Positions 41,835 through 49,704 of a stretch of 64,000 nucleotides of DNA are shown piece after piece. The stretch lies in the NCBI RefSeq assembly GCF_001612725.1, contig NZ_BDAZ01000024.1:62001-126000 (forward strand), given 5' to 3'. This DNA is from Nocardia anaemiae NBRC 100462. Lineage in GTDB: Bacteria > Actinomycetota > Actinomycetes > Mycobacteriales > Mycobacteriaceae. Positions within the stretch are counted from its first letter, which is position 1. Each line of letters starts with the position of its first letter. Made by a program: the position numbers and the translations under genes. Under the pieces are notes generated by a model. That model was not told where the DNA came from. It did no database searches and saw nothing but the letters and a program-made list of their open reading frames with translations.

Positions 41835-42816
41835 CCGGAGCACACCACTGCGTGTGCTGAGCCGCAGCGATCTCGCGGACGTGCCGATCACGCCCGCCGA
41901 TGTGGTTCGCGCGGTGGAGGATGCGTATCTCGCCTTCGCCGCGGGTGATTCGGATAATCCGCGCAAACTCAGCGTCGCGAATCCGGATGGCTGGTCGGTG
42001 TCCTATGCCATGCTCGGGCGCGACGGCCGTCGCCGGGTGGTCGCGATGAAGACCTCCTATAAATTCGATCCCGGCCACGACCGCAGCACAAAGCGCTACT
42101 ACACGACCATCACGCTGTATGACGACAGCACCGGCGCGCCGATCGCCATGATGGACTGCGCCAGGGTCGGCGCGCTGCGCACCCCTGCGGTTTCGGCGCT
42201 GTTGGTGCGCGAGACCGCACGCCGCGGCGCGGAGAGCGTGCTGCTCATCGGCACCGGCACCCAGGGCCGAAATGCGCTGCCGCACTTGCTCGCCGCCAAT
42301 CCGCAGCTGCGCAAGCTGATGCTCTACGGCACCCATCCGGAGGGCCTTGCGGCGGTGCGCGATTACCTCGCTGCGTACAACCCGCACGCATTACTCGAAA
42401 CCGTCGAGGATCCGCGTGCGGCCGCGGGTGCCGCCGATGTGGTGTTGGCGACGGCGGGGCCGGGCACCGAGGTCGCGATCGAATCCGAGGATCTCGCACC
42501 GGGTTCCACCGTGGTGCTCGTCGGCTACGGATTGGCGCCGTCCACGCTGGTCGACGCCGATCGTGTCATCGCGACAAGCGCCGAGCAAATGGCGCTGACC
42601 GGCACCGATATGACCGGTCCCGACGGCAGGTTGCGCACCGTCGACGCCGAACTGCCGCAGATCCTGAGCCGCCGCGCGATCGGCCGCCGCTCCGACGACG
42701 AGCGGATCTTCGTCTACAACAGCGGGTTGGTGCTCACCGATATCGCGGTGGCACACGCACTCGCCGAACGAGCCATCGCCCAGGGCCGTGGCACGGAGGT
42801 GCCCCTGTGGGACTAG
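41821..42816 (+). CDS. ornithine cyclodeaminase/mu-crystallin-family NAD(P) dehydrogenase, SbnB-like
   Basis: The 331-residue protein has the family's N-terminal lid and a Rossmann domain with ESVLLIGTGTQGRNALPHLL (GxGxxG) at about 137. MKTSYKFDPG, RYYTTITLYDDSTGAPIAMMD and GALRTPAVSALLVRE are typical landmarks. In staphyloferrin B synthesis the family member SbnB oxidatively splits N-(2-amino-2-carboxyethyl)glutamate made by SbnA into 2,3-diaminopropionate and 2-oxoglutarate. The SbnA-like gene two places downstream supports the same pair here, but the active-site wording differs from SbnB as I remember it, so an imine or opine reductase or cyclodeaminase is possible. TTG 41821 has GAGGA upstream; ATG 41806 is the alternative. 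It overlaps both neighbours. Confidence 0.8.
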   Translation: MSTRDRSTPLRVLSRSDLADVPITPADVVRAVEDAYLAFAAGDSDNPRKLSVANPDGWSVSYAMLGRDGRRRVVAMKTSYKFDPGHDRSTKRYYTTITLYDDSTGAPIAMMDCARVGALRTPAVSALLVRETARRGAESVLLIGTGTQGRNALPHLLAANPQLRKLMLYGTHPEGLAAVRDYLAAYNPHALLETVEDPRAAAGAADVVLATAGPGTEVAIESEDLAPGSTVVLVGYGLAPSTLVDADRVIATSAEQMALTGTDMTGPDGRLRTVDAELPQILSRRAIGRRSDDERIFVYNSGLVLTDIAVAHALAERAIAQGRGTEVPLWD

Positions 42817-44327
42817 ACATCGGCGCCGTCGAATTCGACAAGGAGGTGCACACCCTCGGCACCGCCGAGCCCGACGGCACCCTGCCGTTCGACGACGGTT
42901 CGACCCGCGACAAGGTCAAGCTCGGCGAACATCCGTCGAATGCCGACGCAGCCCCCGATCCCGCCGTACTGGCGGCAGTGCAGGGACTGCTGAGCATCTG
43001 CGCACGTGCCCTGCCCGCACGCGCGGACGAGTTGGAGCGCAGGCTGCTCGCCGATCCGAATCTGCTCGGCGATATCGCCTTTGCGATCGGCGGGCCGTTC
43101 CATGTGATGTATCCGTCCCGAGTTGCCTTGAATATCAAGGCGTTCCAGCGTGCGTTCGAGCAGGCCGGTGTGGATGGCGTCGTCTACTACGGCAAGAAGG
43201 CCAACAAGGCAGCCTGTGTGGCACGTGCCTGCGCCGAATATGGTGCGGGCATTGACGTTTCCAGCATCGGCGAACTGAATACCGCACTGTCACAGGGTGT
43301 TTGCGGTGACGAGCTGATGGTCACCGGTCCCGCCAAATCCGACGATCTGCTGTGGTTGGCGGTGCGGCACCGTGCGTTGATCGCCGTGGACAGCCTCGAC
43401 GAGCTCGACAGGTTGGCCGCGATCACCACCCCGGCGGCCGCGGCTCGCGTACTACTTCGGGTGCTGCCCAAGGAATCCGCGAGCCGATTCGGCATGACCA
43501 CCGCGGAATTGGACCGCGCGATTTCGGTGATCGGCGCGTCCGGCACGGTCGGGCACGAATCGATTCGCCTGCACGGCTTGAGCTTCCACCTCTCCGGCTA
43601 CGACGCTGTCGCACGCGCCGAACAGGCCGACGATTTGATCACCCGCTGCCTGGATGCCCGCACACTCGGCCACCCGGCCACCACCATCTCCATCGGCGGC
43701 GGGTTCGGCGTCGATTACGTGTCCGCGAGTGCCTGGTCGGAGTTCACCGAACACGCGAACGGCCGGTGGTTCCATGCGGGGAAGTCCTTCGATTCGTACT
43801 ACCCCTACCACTTCCCGGCACCGGGCCCGGCCATGCTCAGCGCCATCCTCGAACACAACGCGCTCGCGGAGCGGTTGCGCGACAATGAAATCCGGCTCGC
43901 CATCGAACCCGGCCGGGCCCTGCTCGACCGCGCCGGATCCAGCGTCTTCCGGGTGCAGGGCAGCAAGACCCGCCACGCCGACGGTCACCCCTACCAACTG
44001 CTCACCGTGGACGGCACCAGCCTGAGCCTGTCCGAGCAATGGTTCGACAGTGAATACCTCCCCGATCCGATACTGTGGCCGCCGCGCCCCGGCGAGCTCA
44101 CCCCGACCTGCGTCGGCGCGGCCAGCTGTCTGGAGTCCGACATGCTCAGCTGGCGGCGCATCCCGCTGCCGCGACGAGCCGAGGTCGGCGATCTGCTGAT
44201 CTATCCGAATACCGCCGGTTACCAAATGGATTCGAACGAGTCGGCCTTTCATGAGTTGCCGATTCCGCCGAAGGTGGTGCTGCACGACACCGGTGATCGA
44301 CTCCGCTGGACGCTCGACGCCGGATGA
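42807..44327 (+). CDS. fold-III PLP-dependent amino acid decarboxylase (SbnH/Y4yA-like)
   Basis: The 506-residue protein belongs to the alanine-racemase-fold decarboxylases (diaminopimelate, ornithine and arginine decarboxylase 2). VVYYGKKANKA at about 127 holds the PLP lysine. GLSFHLSGY contains the FH substrate-ring motif, TISIGGGFGVDY is the glycine-rich phosphate loop, and RLAIEPGRALLD is the EPGR motif. C-terminal CLESDML and AGYQMDSNESAFHE replace the usual CxxxD and GAY regions. The insertion SYYPYHFPAPGPAML is unusual; I recall it from the Y4yA-type subgroup. SbnH decarboxylates a citryl-diaminopropionate intermediate, so a similar late decarboxylation is plausible. The GTG has GGAGG seven bases upstream and overlaps the previous gene by ten bases. 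Confidence 0.85.
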   Translation: MGLDIGAVEFDKEVHTLGTAEPDGTLPFDDGSTRDKVKLGEHPSNADAAPDPAVLAAVQGLLSICARALPARADELERRLLADPNLLGDIAFAIGGPFHVMYPSRVALNIKAFQRAFEQAGVDGVVYYGKKANKAACVARACAEYGAGIDVSSIGELNTALSQGVCGDELMVTGPAKSDDLLWLAVRHRALIAVDSLDELDRLAAITTPAAAARVLLRVLPKESASRFGMTTAELDRAISVIGASGTVGHESIRLHGLSFHLSGYDAVARAEQADDLITRCLDARTLGHPATTISIGGGFGVDYVSASAWSEFTEHANGRWFHAGKSFDSYYPYHFPAPGPAMLSAILEHNALAERLRDNEIRLAIEPGRALLDRAGSSVFRVQGSKTRHADGHPYQLLTVDGTSLSLSEQWFDSEYLPDPILWPPRPGELTPTCVGAASCLESDMLSWRRIPLPRRAEVGDLLIYPNTAGYQMDSNESAFHELPIPPKVVLHDTGDRLRWTLDAG

Positions 44328-44377
44328 TCCGGCACCCATTCGACCAATACCCGTACGGCCCGAACGAGGAGACCTCC

Positions 44378-45409
44378 ATGCCGATCGTCACGCGCGTGAC
44401 GGATCTGATCGGTCGCACCCCGCTATTCGAACTGGCGACCACCCCGACCGGCACCCGGCTGCTGCTCAAACTCGAGCAGTTCAATCCGACGGGTGCGGCC
44501 AAGATCAGGATGGCGCGCGCGATGATCGACGATGCGGAGCGTCGAGGTTTGCTGAGCGATGGCGGGCATATTATCGAGTCCACATCCGGGAATACCGGGC
44601 TCGGCCTCGCGGTAGTAGCTGCCGAACGTGGGTATCGCTTCACCGCGGTGGTCGATCACCACGCATGTAAGGACAAGCTGCGCGCGATGCGAGCAATGGG
44701 TGCGGAATTGGTATTCGTCGCCGATGAGGGCGACGACAATCTGGCCACCTCGGCGCGGGAAGACCTGGCCGAGGCAATGGCGGCCGGACAGTCCGATGCG
44801 TACTTCACCGAACAGCACAACAACGACGCGAACGCGGTCGGGTACTACGCCGTGGCCGAGGAATTGCTGGAAGATGTGGAGCGCGTCGATATCCTGCTGT
44901 CCGCGGTGGGCACCGGCGGTTCGCTGTTCGGCACCGCGACCCGACTGCGTCAACTCGGTTGCGCGCCAAGGGTGATCGGTGTGGAGCCCGTCGGATCGAT
45001 CGCCTTCGGTGGACCGGGCGGACCGTACTGGCAGTCCGGCACCGGCACCCCGCCCGGCGCCACCATCGGCACCGCGGTCGACTATTCGCTGCTAAACGAG
45101 GGCGTCAAGGTCTCCGATATCGCGGCCTTCGCCACTGCGCGCGCCGTCGCGGCCGAACTCGGCCTGATGATCGGTGGCTCCGCGGGCGGCTCGGTACACG
45201 CCGCGCTCACCCGGCTCGAGGAGTTCCCGCCCGGCTCGACCGTGGTCACCATCGTCTGCGACGGCGGCGAGAAATACCTCGACACCGTCTTCGACGACGA
45301 GTGGATGCGCGAGCGCGATCTGCTCGACGCCGATGCCGAACGCGATGTGCGCGCCATGCTCGGTCGCTACGCTCCCGCCCGCCGGGACCGACTTGTCGAG
45401 GCGCGATGA
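44378..45409 (+). CDS. SbnA-like PLP-dependent synthase (cysteine-synthase family)
   Basis: The 343-residue protein has the fold-II layout: VTDLIGRTPLFEL, then NPTGAAKIRMA with the PLP lysine (about 45), then the substrate loop STSGNTG (about 72-78), then AVGTGGSLFGTA for the PLP phosphate, and IGGSAGGSVHAAL near the end. SbnA uses O-phospho-L-serine and L-glutamate to make N-(2-amino-2-carboxyethyl)glutamate, the precursor of 2,3-diaminopropionate. The segment VIGVEPVGSIAFGG resembles SbnA more than housekeeping CysK/CysM. Neighbouring SbnB-like and SbnH-like genes support this. ATG 44378 has GAGGAG six to seven bases upstream; an ATG at 44324 would overlap the decarboxylase stop. A plain cysteine synthase is the alternative. 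Confidence 0.82.
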   Translation: MPIVTRVTDLIGRTPLFELATTPTGTRLLLKLEQFNPTGAAKIRMARAMIDDAERRGLLSDGGHIIESTSGNTGLGLAVVAAERGYRFTAVVDHHACKDKLRAMRAMGAELVFVADEGDDNLATSAREDLAEAMAAGQSDAYFTEQHNNDANAVGYYAVAEELLEDVERVDILLSAVGTGGSLFGTATRLRQLGCAPRVIGVEPVGSIAFGGPGGPYWQSGTGTPPGATIGTAVDYSLLNEGVKVSDIAAFATARAVAAELGLMIGGSAGGSVHAALTRLEEFPPGSTVVTIVCDGGEKYLDTVFDDEWMRERDLLDADAERDVRAMLGRYAPARRDRLVEAR

Positions 45410-45471
45410 AGCACATGCGCGCTTTCGATCACCGTTGCGCGATACCCCCTACGTCTGAAATGATCACCCAG

Positions 45472-45490
45472 TTAGGGTTACCTTACTCAA
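45472..45490. promoter_or_regulatory. weak iron-box-like sequence before the MATE gene
   Basis: TTAGGGTTACCTTACTCAA contains TTAGG and a near-inverted CCTTA, but the spacing is four bases instead of nine and it matches the 19-base consensus at only about 11 positions. It lies in the only sizeable gap (148 bases) inside the operon, 68-86 bases before the MATE start, so a secondary promoter is possible. Confidence 0.3.
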
Positions 45491-45557
45491 AAGCTCAGCG
45501 ACGAGTTGGAATGGGACTCATGCCGATCGGTTTCGGGATTCGCCCCGGGGAGGTGCG

Positions 45558-46964
45558 ATGGTGAATCTGTCCACCTTCCGCGCCGATGGCCGACAGCTGA
45601 CCGCGCTGGCCGCACCGATCGCACTCACCCAGCTCGCGCAGATCGCGGTGTCCACGACCAATATCGCGCTCATGGGCACGCTCGGTGTGCGCGAGGTCGC
45701 CGCGGGCGGGCTGGCGATGGTGCTGTTCAACCAGATTCGCACCATGTGCGTCGGACTGATCACCGGCACCGGGAATCAGATCGCGTCCTCGGTGAGTGCG
45801 GCGGATAAGCGCGGCGAGTCCGCGGATGCAGAGGTCCGCGATATCGTCCGGTCGAGTTTCCTGATCGCCACCTTCGCCGGAATCATCGGCGGCGCGGTAC
45901 TGGTCGGGCTCGGCTGGGCGCTGCAATGGCTCGGCCAGGACGCGGGCGTGCTCGCCGACGCCCGACCGCTCATGCTCGCCCTCGCCCCCGGACTGCTGCC
46001 CTGCCTGTGGTTCCAAGTGCTGCGGCAGTACACCGTCGGTATGCAGCGTCCGCAGGCGCTGCTGCTGGTCACCCTCGGCTCGGTGGTGCTGAATCTGCTA
46101 CTGGCCCTTACCTTCATGCACGGCTGGGTCGGACTGCCCGCACTGGGCCTGACCGGCATCGGCATCGCGTCGTCACTGGTCCACCTCATCACCTTCGGAG
46201 TCTTCTTCGCGATGGTGCGCGCCGATGCGACACTCGGCGCCACACTGCCGCTGCGTCCGTGGCCGGTGCACGTGCCGACCATCTGGGCCGAGCTCAAACT
46301 CGGTGCGCCGATCGCGCTCACCTACGGTTCGGAGGCGGGCATGTTCTCCGTGCTCGCCCTGGTGATGGGCAGTATCGGACCGGCCGCGCTGGCCGCGCAC
46401 AACGTGGTCTACCAGATTATCTATATCGTCTTCCAGGTCGCGATCGGCCTGTCGCACGGCGCGTCCATTCTGGTCAGCCATGCCGTCGCGCGTGACGAAT
46501 TCGGCCACGCCCGCGCGCTGGCCTGGCTGGCGCTACAGCACGCGGGCATCGTCGCCGCGGTCACCGGCACGGTCTATATCGCCGCGCCGAAGCTCGTGCT
46601 GAGCCCCTTCCTCGAACCGAGCGACACCGCGACGATGGAGCTGGCCCGCTCGCTACTGCTCATCGGCATCGTGCTCCAATTCTTCGATGCCGCACAGAAC
46701 ATCGGCACCGGACTGCTGCGCGGTCTGAAGGAGACCAAGGCGGGCTTCCGTCTTTCCCTGGTCGGCTATTGGCTCGTCGGCCTACCCACCGCCCTACTGC
46801 TGGCCTTCCCGCTCGGCCTCGGCGCCGCGGGCGTCTGGTGGGGTCTGACCGCGGGCCTGGCAAGCACCGCCGTCCTCATGCTCCGCCGTTACTTCGCCCT
46901 GCTCGACACCGCCGCCGCCACCCACCCGCACCCGCTCCCACAATCCCTACCCACCCCTTCCTGA
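45558..46964 (+). CDS. MATE-family multidrug/metallophore exporter
   Basis: The 468-residue membrane protein has about twelve helices in two similar halves, as in MATE transporters. LTALAAPIALTQLAQIAVSTTNIALMGTLG opens the first half, and APIALTYGSEAGMFSVLALVMGSIG opens the second. MATE proteins export small molecules against sodium or protons. The place in the operon, between the SbnA-like gene and the PEP-type barrel gene, suggests that it secretes the pathway product. ATG 45558 has GGGGAGG four bases upstream. The C-terminal tail is His/Pro-rich (TAAATHPHPLPQ). Confidence 0.9.
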   Translation: MVNLSTFRADGRQLTALAAPIALTQLAQIAVSTTNIALMGTLGVREVAAGGLAMVLFNQIRTMCVGLITGTGNQIASSVSAADKRGESADAEVRDIVRSSFLIATFAGIIGGAVLVGLGWALQWLGQDAGVLADARPLMLALAPGLLPCLWFQVLRQYTVGMQRPQALLLVTLGSVVLNLLLALTFMHGWVGLPALGLTGIGIASSLVHLITFGVFFAMVRADATLGATLPLRPWPVHVPTIWAELKLGAPIALTYGSEAGMFSVLALVMGSIGPAALAAHNVVYQIIYIVFQVAIGLSHGASILVSHAVARDEFGHARALAWLALQHAGIVAAVTGTVYIAAPKLVLSPFLEPSDTATMELARSLLLIGIVLQFFDAAQNIGTGLLRGLKETKAGFRLSLVGYWLVGLPTALLLAFPLGLGAAGVWWGLTAGLASTAVLMLRRYFALLDTAAATHPHPLPQSLPTPS

Positions 46965-47031
46965 CCTCGTGAAATCCGGACTTAACGGGCGGCGGAAAAG
47001 TGTTGTGCAGCAACCTGATAGCGTGCGGGGA

Positions 47032-47949
47032 ATGCGGCAGAGCCTGGCATTGAGTTGTGAGCGGATCTCCGCTGAACTGCTCGACCACTTCGATGGGGTC
47101 GGGATGGTGCGCGGCGAGTACGTGTTCCGCGCGGCCGGGAAATATCCGACGCCCGAATCGGTTTCGGGTTACCTCGTGCCATACCTGCGCCATATTGCGA
47201 AGCGGACCAGCGGAACAACGATCTGGTATCGCACCATGGAAGCCGATACCGCCGAATGCAATATCCTCGACGGCGTCGAAGAGATCATCGACGAGCCGCA
47301 TAAACTGCTCGGCCTGCGCGGTATTCGCCGAGCGCGTCGCTTTCCCGACGCATTCGTCGCCGAACTCGAGGGCATTGCCCAGGTGCGCGAGGAGGGCGCG
47401 GATATCGGCGTGCTTTTCCCCTTCGTCACCTATGTCGACGAATTGCAGTGGGCCATCGAGCAAACCAGGGCCGTGATCGGCGACTGCCCGGTCGCCACCA
47501 TGATCGAGATCCCGTCGCTGCTGCTCGAGGTCGACCGTGTCGTGACCACCGGGGTGTCACGGGTGGTGATCGGCTGCAACGATCTGTCCTCGCTGTTGCT
47601 CGGTCAGGCCCGCGCCACGCTGCGGCCGGTTCGTCCCGTTCCGCCGCTGCTGCGCGCGATCGAGCGCGTCACCATGGTGGCCGCCGCCGCGGGTGTGCGG
47701 ACCGCGGTCGCCGGTTATCTGCATCCGGACCTGCGCGCGGCCTGCGCGAACCTCGGCGTCGACGAATGCGTGCTGCACTACTCCGATCTGCCCGAAGTAC
47801 TCGGTGAGCAGTTCGCGGACCTGCCGGATCTCGATGTGCTCCAAGCGATCAAGCGCAAGACCCGCGCCGCGATCGCGCTGTACGACGCGGAGCGGGCGGC
47901 CGGATCCGGTCCCGACCACCCGCACGCCCATCAGACGTTGACGCCGTAG
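47032..47949 (+). CDS. stand-alone PEP/pyruvate-binding barrel (PEP-utilising enzyme C-terminal domain-like)
   Basis: The 305-residue protein resembles only the C-terminal TIM barrel of PEP synthase and PTS enzyme I, without the ATP-grasp or phosphohistidine domains. Matching landmarks in order are DGVGMVRGEYVF (DGIGLLRTEFLF in the family), WYRTMEAD, LGLRGIRRA (phosphate-binding Arg), VLFPFVTYVDE, ATMIEIPSLLLE (metal Glu) and GCNDLSSLLL (metal Asp). Where the family has the catalytic Cys in CGE, this protein has AVAGYLHPD, so the normal PEP protonation is unlikely. The related HpcH/HpaI barrel of SbnG makes citrate in staphyloferrin B clusters, so an aldol-type C-C bond reaction is an attractive guess. 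The start is uncertain: GTG 46969 or 47005 are alternatives. It ends the operon. Confidence 0.7.
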   Translation: MRQSLALSCERISAELLDHFDGVGMVRGEYVFRAAGKYPTPESVSGYLVPYLRHIAKRTSGTTIWYRTMEADTAECNILDGVEEIIDEPHKLLGLRGIRRARRFPDAFVAELEGIAQVREEGADIGVLFPFVTYVDELQWAIEQTRAVIGDCPVATMIEIPSLLLEVDRVVTTGVSRVVIGCNDLSSLLLGQARATLRPVRPVPPLLRAIERVTMVAAAAGVRTAVAGYLHPDLRAACANLGVDECVLHYSDLPEVLGEQFADLPDLDVLQAIKRKTRAAIALYDAERAAGSGPDHPHAHQTLTP

Positions 47950-48506
47950 TCGCGGGCAATACCCGCGAGCCCGGAGGCATAGCCCTGACCGATGGCACGG
48001 AACTTCCATTCGTTGTTGTGCCGGTACAACTCCCCGAACACCATGGCGGTCTCGGTGGACGCGTCCTCGGTGAGGTCATACCGAGCCAGCTCGGCGCCGG
48101 TGGTCGCATCGACTACGCGGATGTAGGCGTTGCGGATCTGGCCGAACGACTGTCCGCGCGCATCGGCATCGTGAATGGATACCGGGAAGAAGATATTGGT
48201 GATCGTCGGTGGCGTCGCCGCCAGATCGACATTGATCACCTCGTCATCGCCTTCTCCCTCACCGGTGAGATTGTCACCGGTATGTTCGATCGTGCCCTCG
48301 GGCGAGCGCAGATTGTTGTAGAACACGAAGTGCTGATCCGACAGCACACGCTGATTCGGCCCGGTGGCGAGCGCACTCGCATCGAGGTCGTAATCGGCCC
48401 CAGTGGTCGTTCGCACATCCCAACCGAGCCCGACCGCAACCTTGGTGAGGTTGGCGGCCTGCTTCGACAGCGAGACATTTCCGCCTTTGGCCAATGTGAC
48501 GCTCAT
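47931..48506 (-). CDS. TerD-family calcium-binding stress protein
   Basis: The 191-residue protein matches TerD from end to end: MSVTLAKGGNVSLSK, VGLGWDVRTTTGADYDLDASA, the acidic calcium site GEGEGDDEVINVDL, and SFGQIRNAYIRVVDA...ELARYDLTED. TerD proteins bind calcium and take part in tellurite and phage resistance or general envelope stress, often with several paralogues; here only one gene is present, without TerC or TerB. GGAAGGGG lies a few bases before the ATG. Its 3' end overlaps the barrel gene by 19 bases tail to tail, so it is not part of the operon. Confidence 0.92.
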   Translation of the reverse strand: MSVTLAKGGNVSLSKQAANLTKVAVGLGWDVRTTTGADYDLDASALATGPNQRVLSDQHFVFYNNLRSPEGTIEHTGDNLTGEGEGDDEVINVDLAATPPTITNIFFPVSIHDADARGQSFGQIRNAYIRVVDATTGAELARYDLTEDASTETAMVFGELYRHNNEWKFRAIGQGYASGLAGIARDYGVNV

Positions 48507-48581
48507 GATCCCCTTCCATTCGACGCGTTCGCGCCGCCTTTCATCACGATTATTACTCTGTACCGGACTGGTTGTGCCGGT

Positions 48582-49067
48582 TCAGTTCTGGAGATCGGCC
48601 CAGGCGCGCAATGTCTGCACGCGCCCTTCGAGCGCATGCAATTCGCTCGCGTCCAGTACGGTGCGCTCGATTCCGTGCGCCACCGCGAAGGCCGACTGCC
48701 GGTGGTCATCGATGACTTCGACATCGATCTGGACCGCGACATAGTCTGTCGCACCGGGCATTTCCTCGGCGATAACCCGCGCCTGTCCACGCGCGCACAG
48801 CGCGACATTGCCACCGCCGAGAATCAGCAGTGCGACATTGGGCCTTTCGCGCAAGCGGGCCAGCGAACCGCGATCGAATTTCAGGCTGAGCAGAATCTGC
48901 CGATCACCCGCGCGCACCGGCCAGGACACCGGAATCGCATGCGGCGCTGGGTCGGTGGTGACCAGCACCGCGATCGTCTCCTGGGGCCATTCCGGGAGTA
49001 CGTCCAGTTCGGGATGATCGGCCGTAGAGTGGTCTTGACGTTGCACGGGGCTCGCTCCGGCTGCCAT
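48582..49067 (-). CDS. pyridoxamine-phosphate-oxidase-like (split beta-barrel) flavin/F420-binding protein
   Basis: The 161-residue protein has the split-barrel order IAVLVTTDPAPHAIPVSWPVRAG...ILLSLKFDRGSLARLRERPNVALLILG, typical of PPOX-type proteins that bind FMN or F420. These act as small-molecule reductases or oxidases in the cytoplasm. ATG 49067 follows GAGGTGACGAAC. It lies upstream of terD on the same strand with 75 bases between them, so the two could share a transcript. Cofactor and substrate are unknown. Confidence 0.75.
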   Translation of the reverse strand: MAAGASPVQRQDHSTADHPELDVLPEWPQETIAVLVTTDPAPHAIPVSWPVRAGDRQILLSLKFDRGSLARLRERPNVALLILGGGNVALCARGQARVIAEEMPGATDYVAVQIDVEVIDDHRQSAFAVAHGIERTVLDASELHALEGRVQTLRAWADLQN

Positions 49068-49704
49068 GTTCGTCACCTCTTGATCGCTGCAACGCGGCGG
49101 GCTGTGCCACGTTCGCTGCAAGTCTAAGGTGCTGTGTCCCTTGTTCGCTGGCGCTGCGACCTTTGTCCGAAGTGCTCTCAGCCACCTCTCAGGACCTCGA
49201 TACCGCGTCGTAGCGTCCCGGCGCCGGATCCTCGAGGATTATGCGGAGAGGCTACCCTCATTTCAAAGGGACAATTCCGCCAAGCCGCCTGTCCGGGACA
49301 CCACAGCACTGTCCGGTTGACGGGCCGTCACCAGTCGATGCATCATTTCTGACAGCACTCTGTTCAGCAGGTGCTTCTCCATTTCGCCGGCCGATGACTG
49401 TCCGGCCCGGCGTGCTGCTCCGGTCCTGCTCGGCCGCTGTGCCGTGCCCGCACCGACAGCACTGATCCAAGCAGACGCGATGGCGTCCGGCCGTGAGTGA
49501 GGTGAGAACGACATGGTGTACCGATCGTCTGAGACTCGGCTGATCACTTCGTTCCTGCACTACGGCATCGTCCCGAATTTCTGAATTCGGCCGCGCCGGG
49601 CGCGGCAGCCGAGGACGGCGCCGACGGCGTCGTCCGCAGCGGTGCCCGGGTGTAGCGCGGTACCACGGGACATTTCGGCACAGATACGGACGTGGAGCAG
49701 ACAC
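49068..49704. other. intergenic region of 637 bases without a supported gene
   Basis: This divergent region lies between the PPOX-like gene (minus) and the stealth-type gene (plus). The long minus-strand frame that covers it continues antisense through the stealth gene and looks like a GC-rich shadow. I see no RNA gene, clear operator or terminator. Confidence 0.5.
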
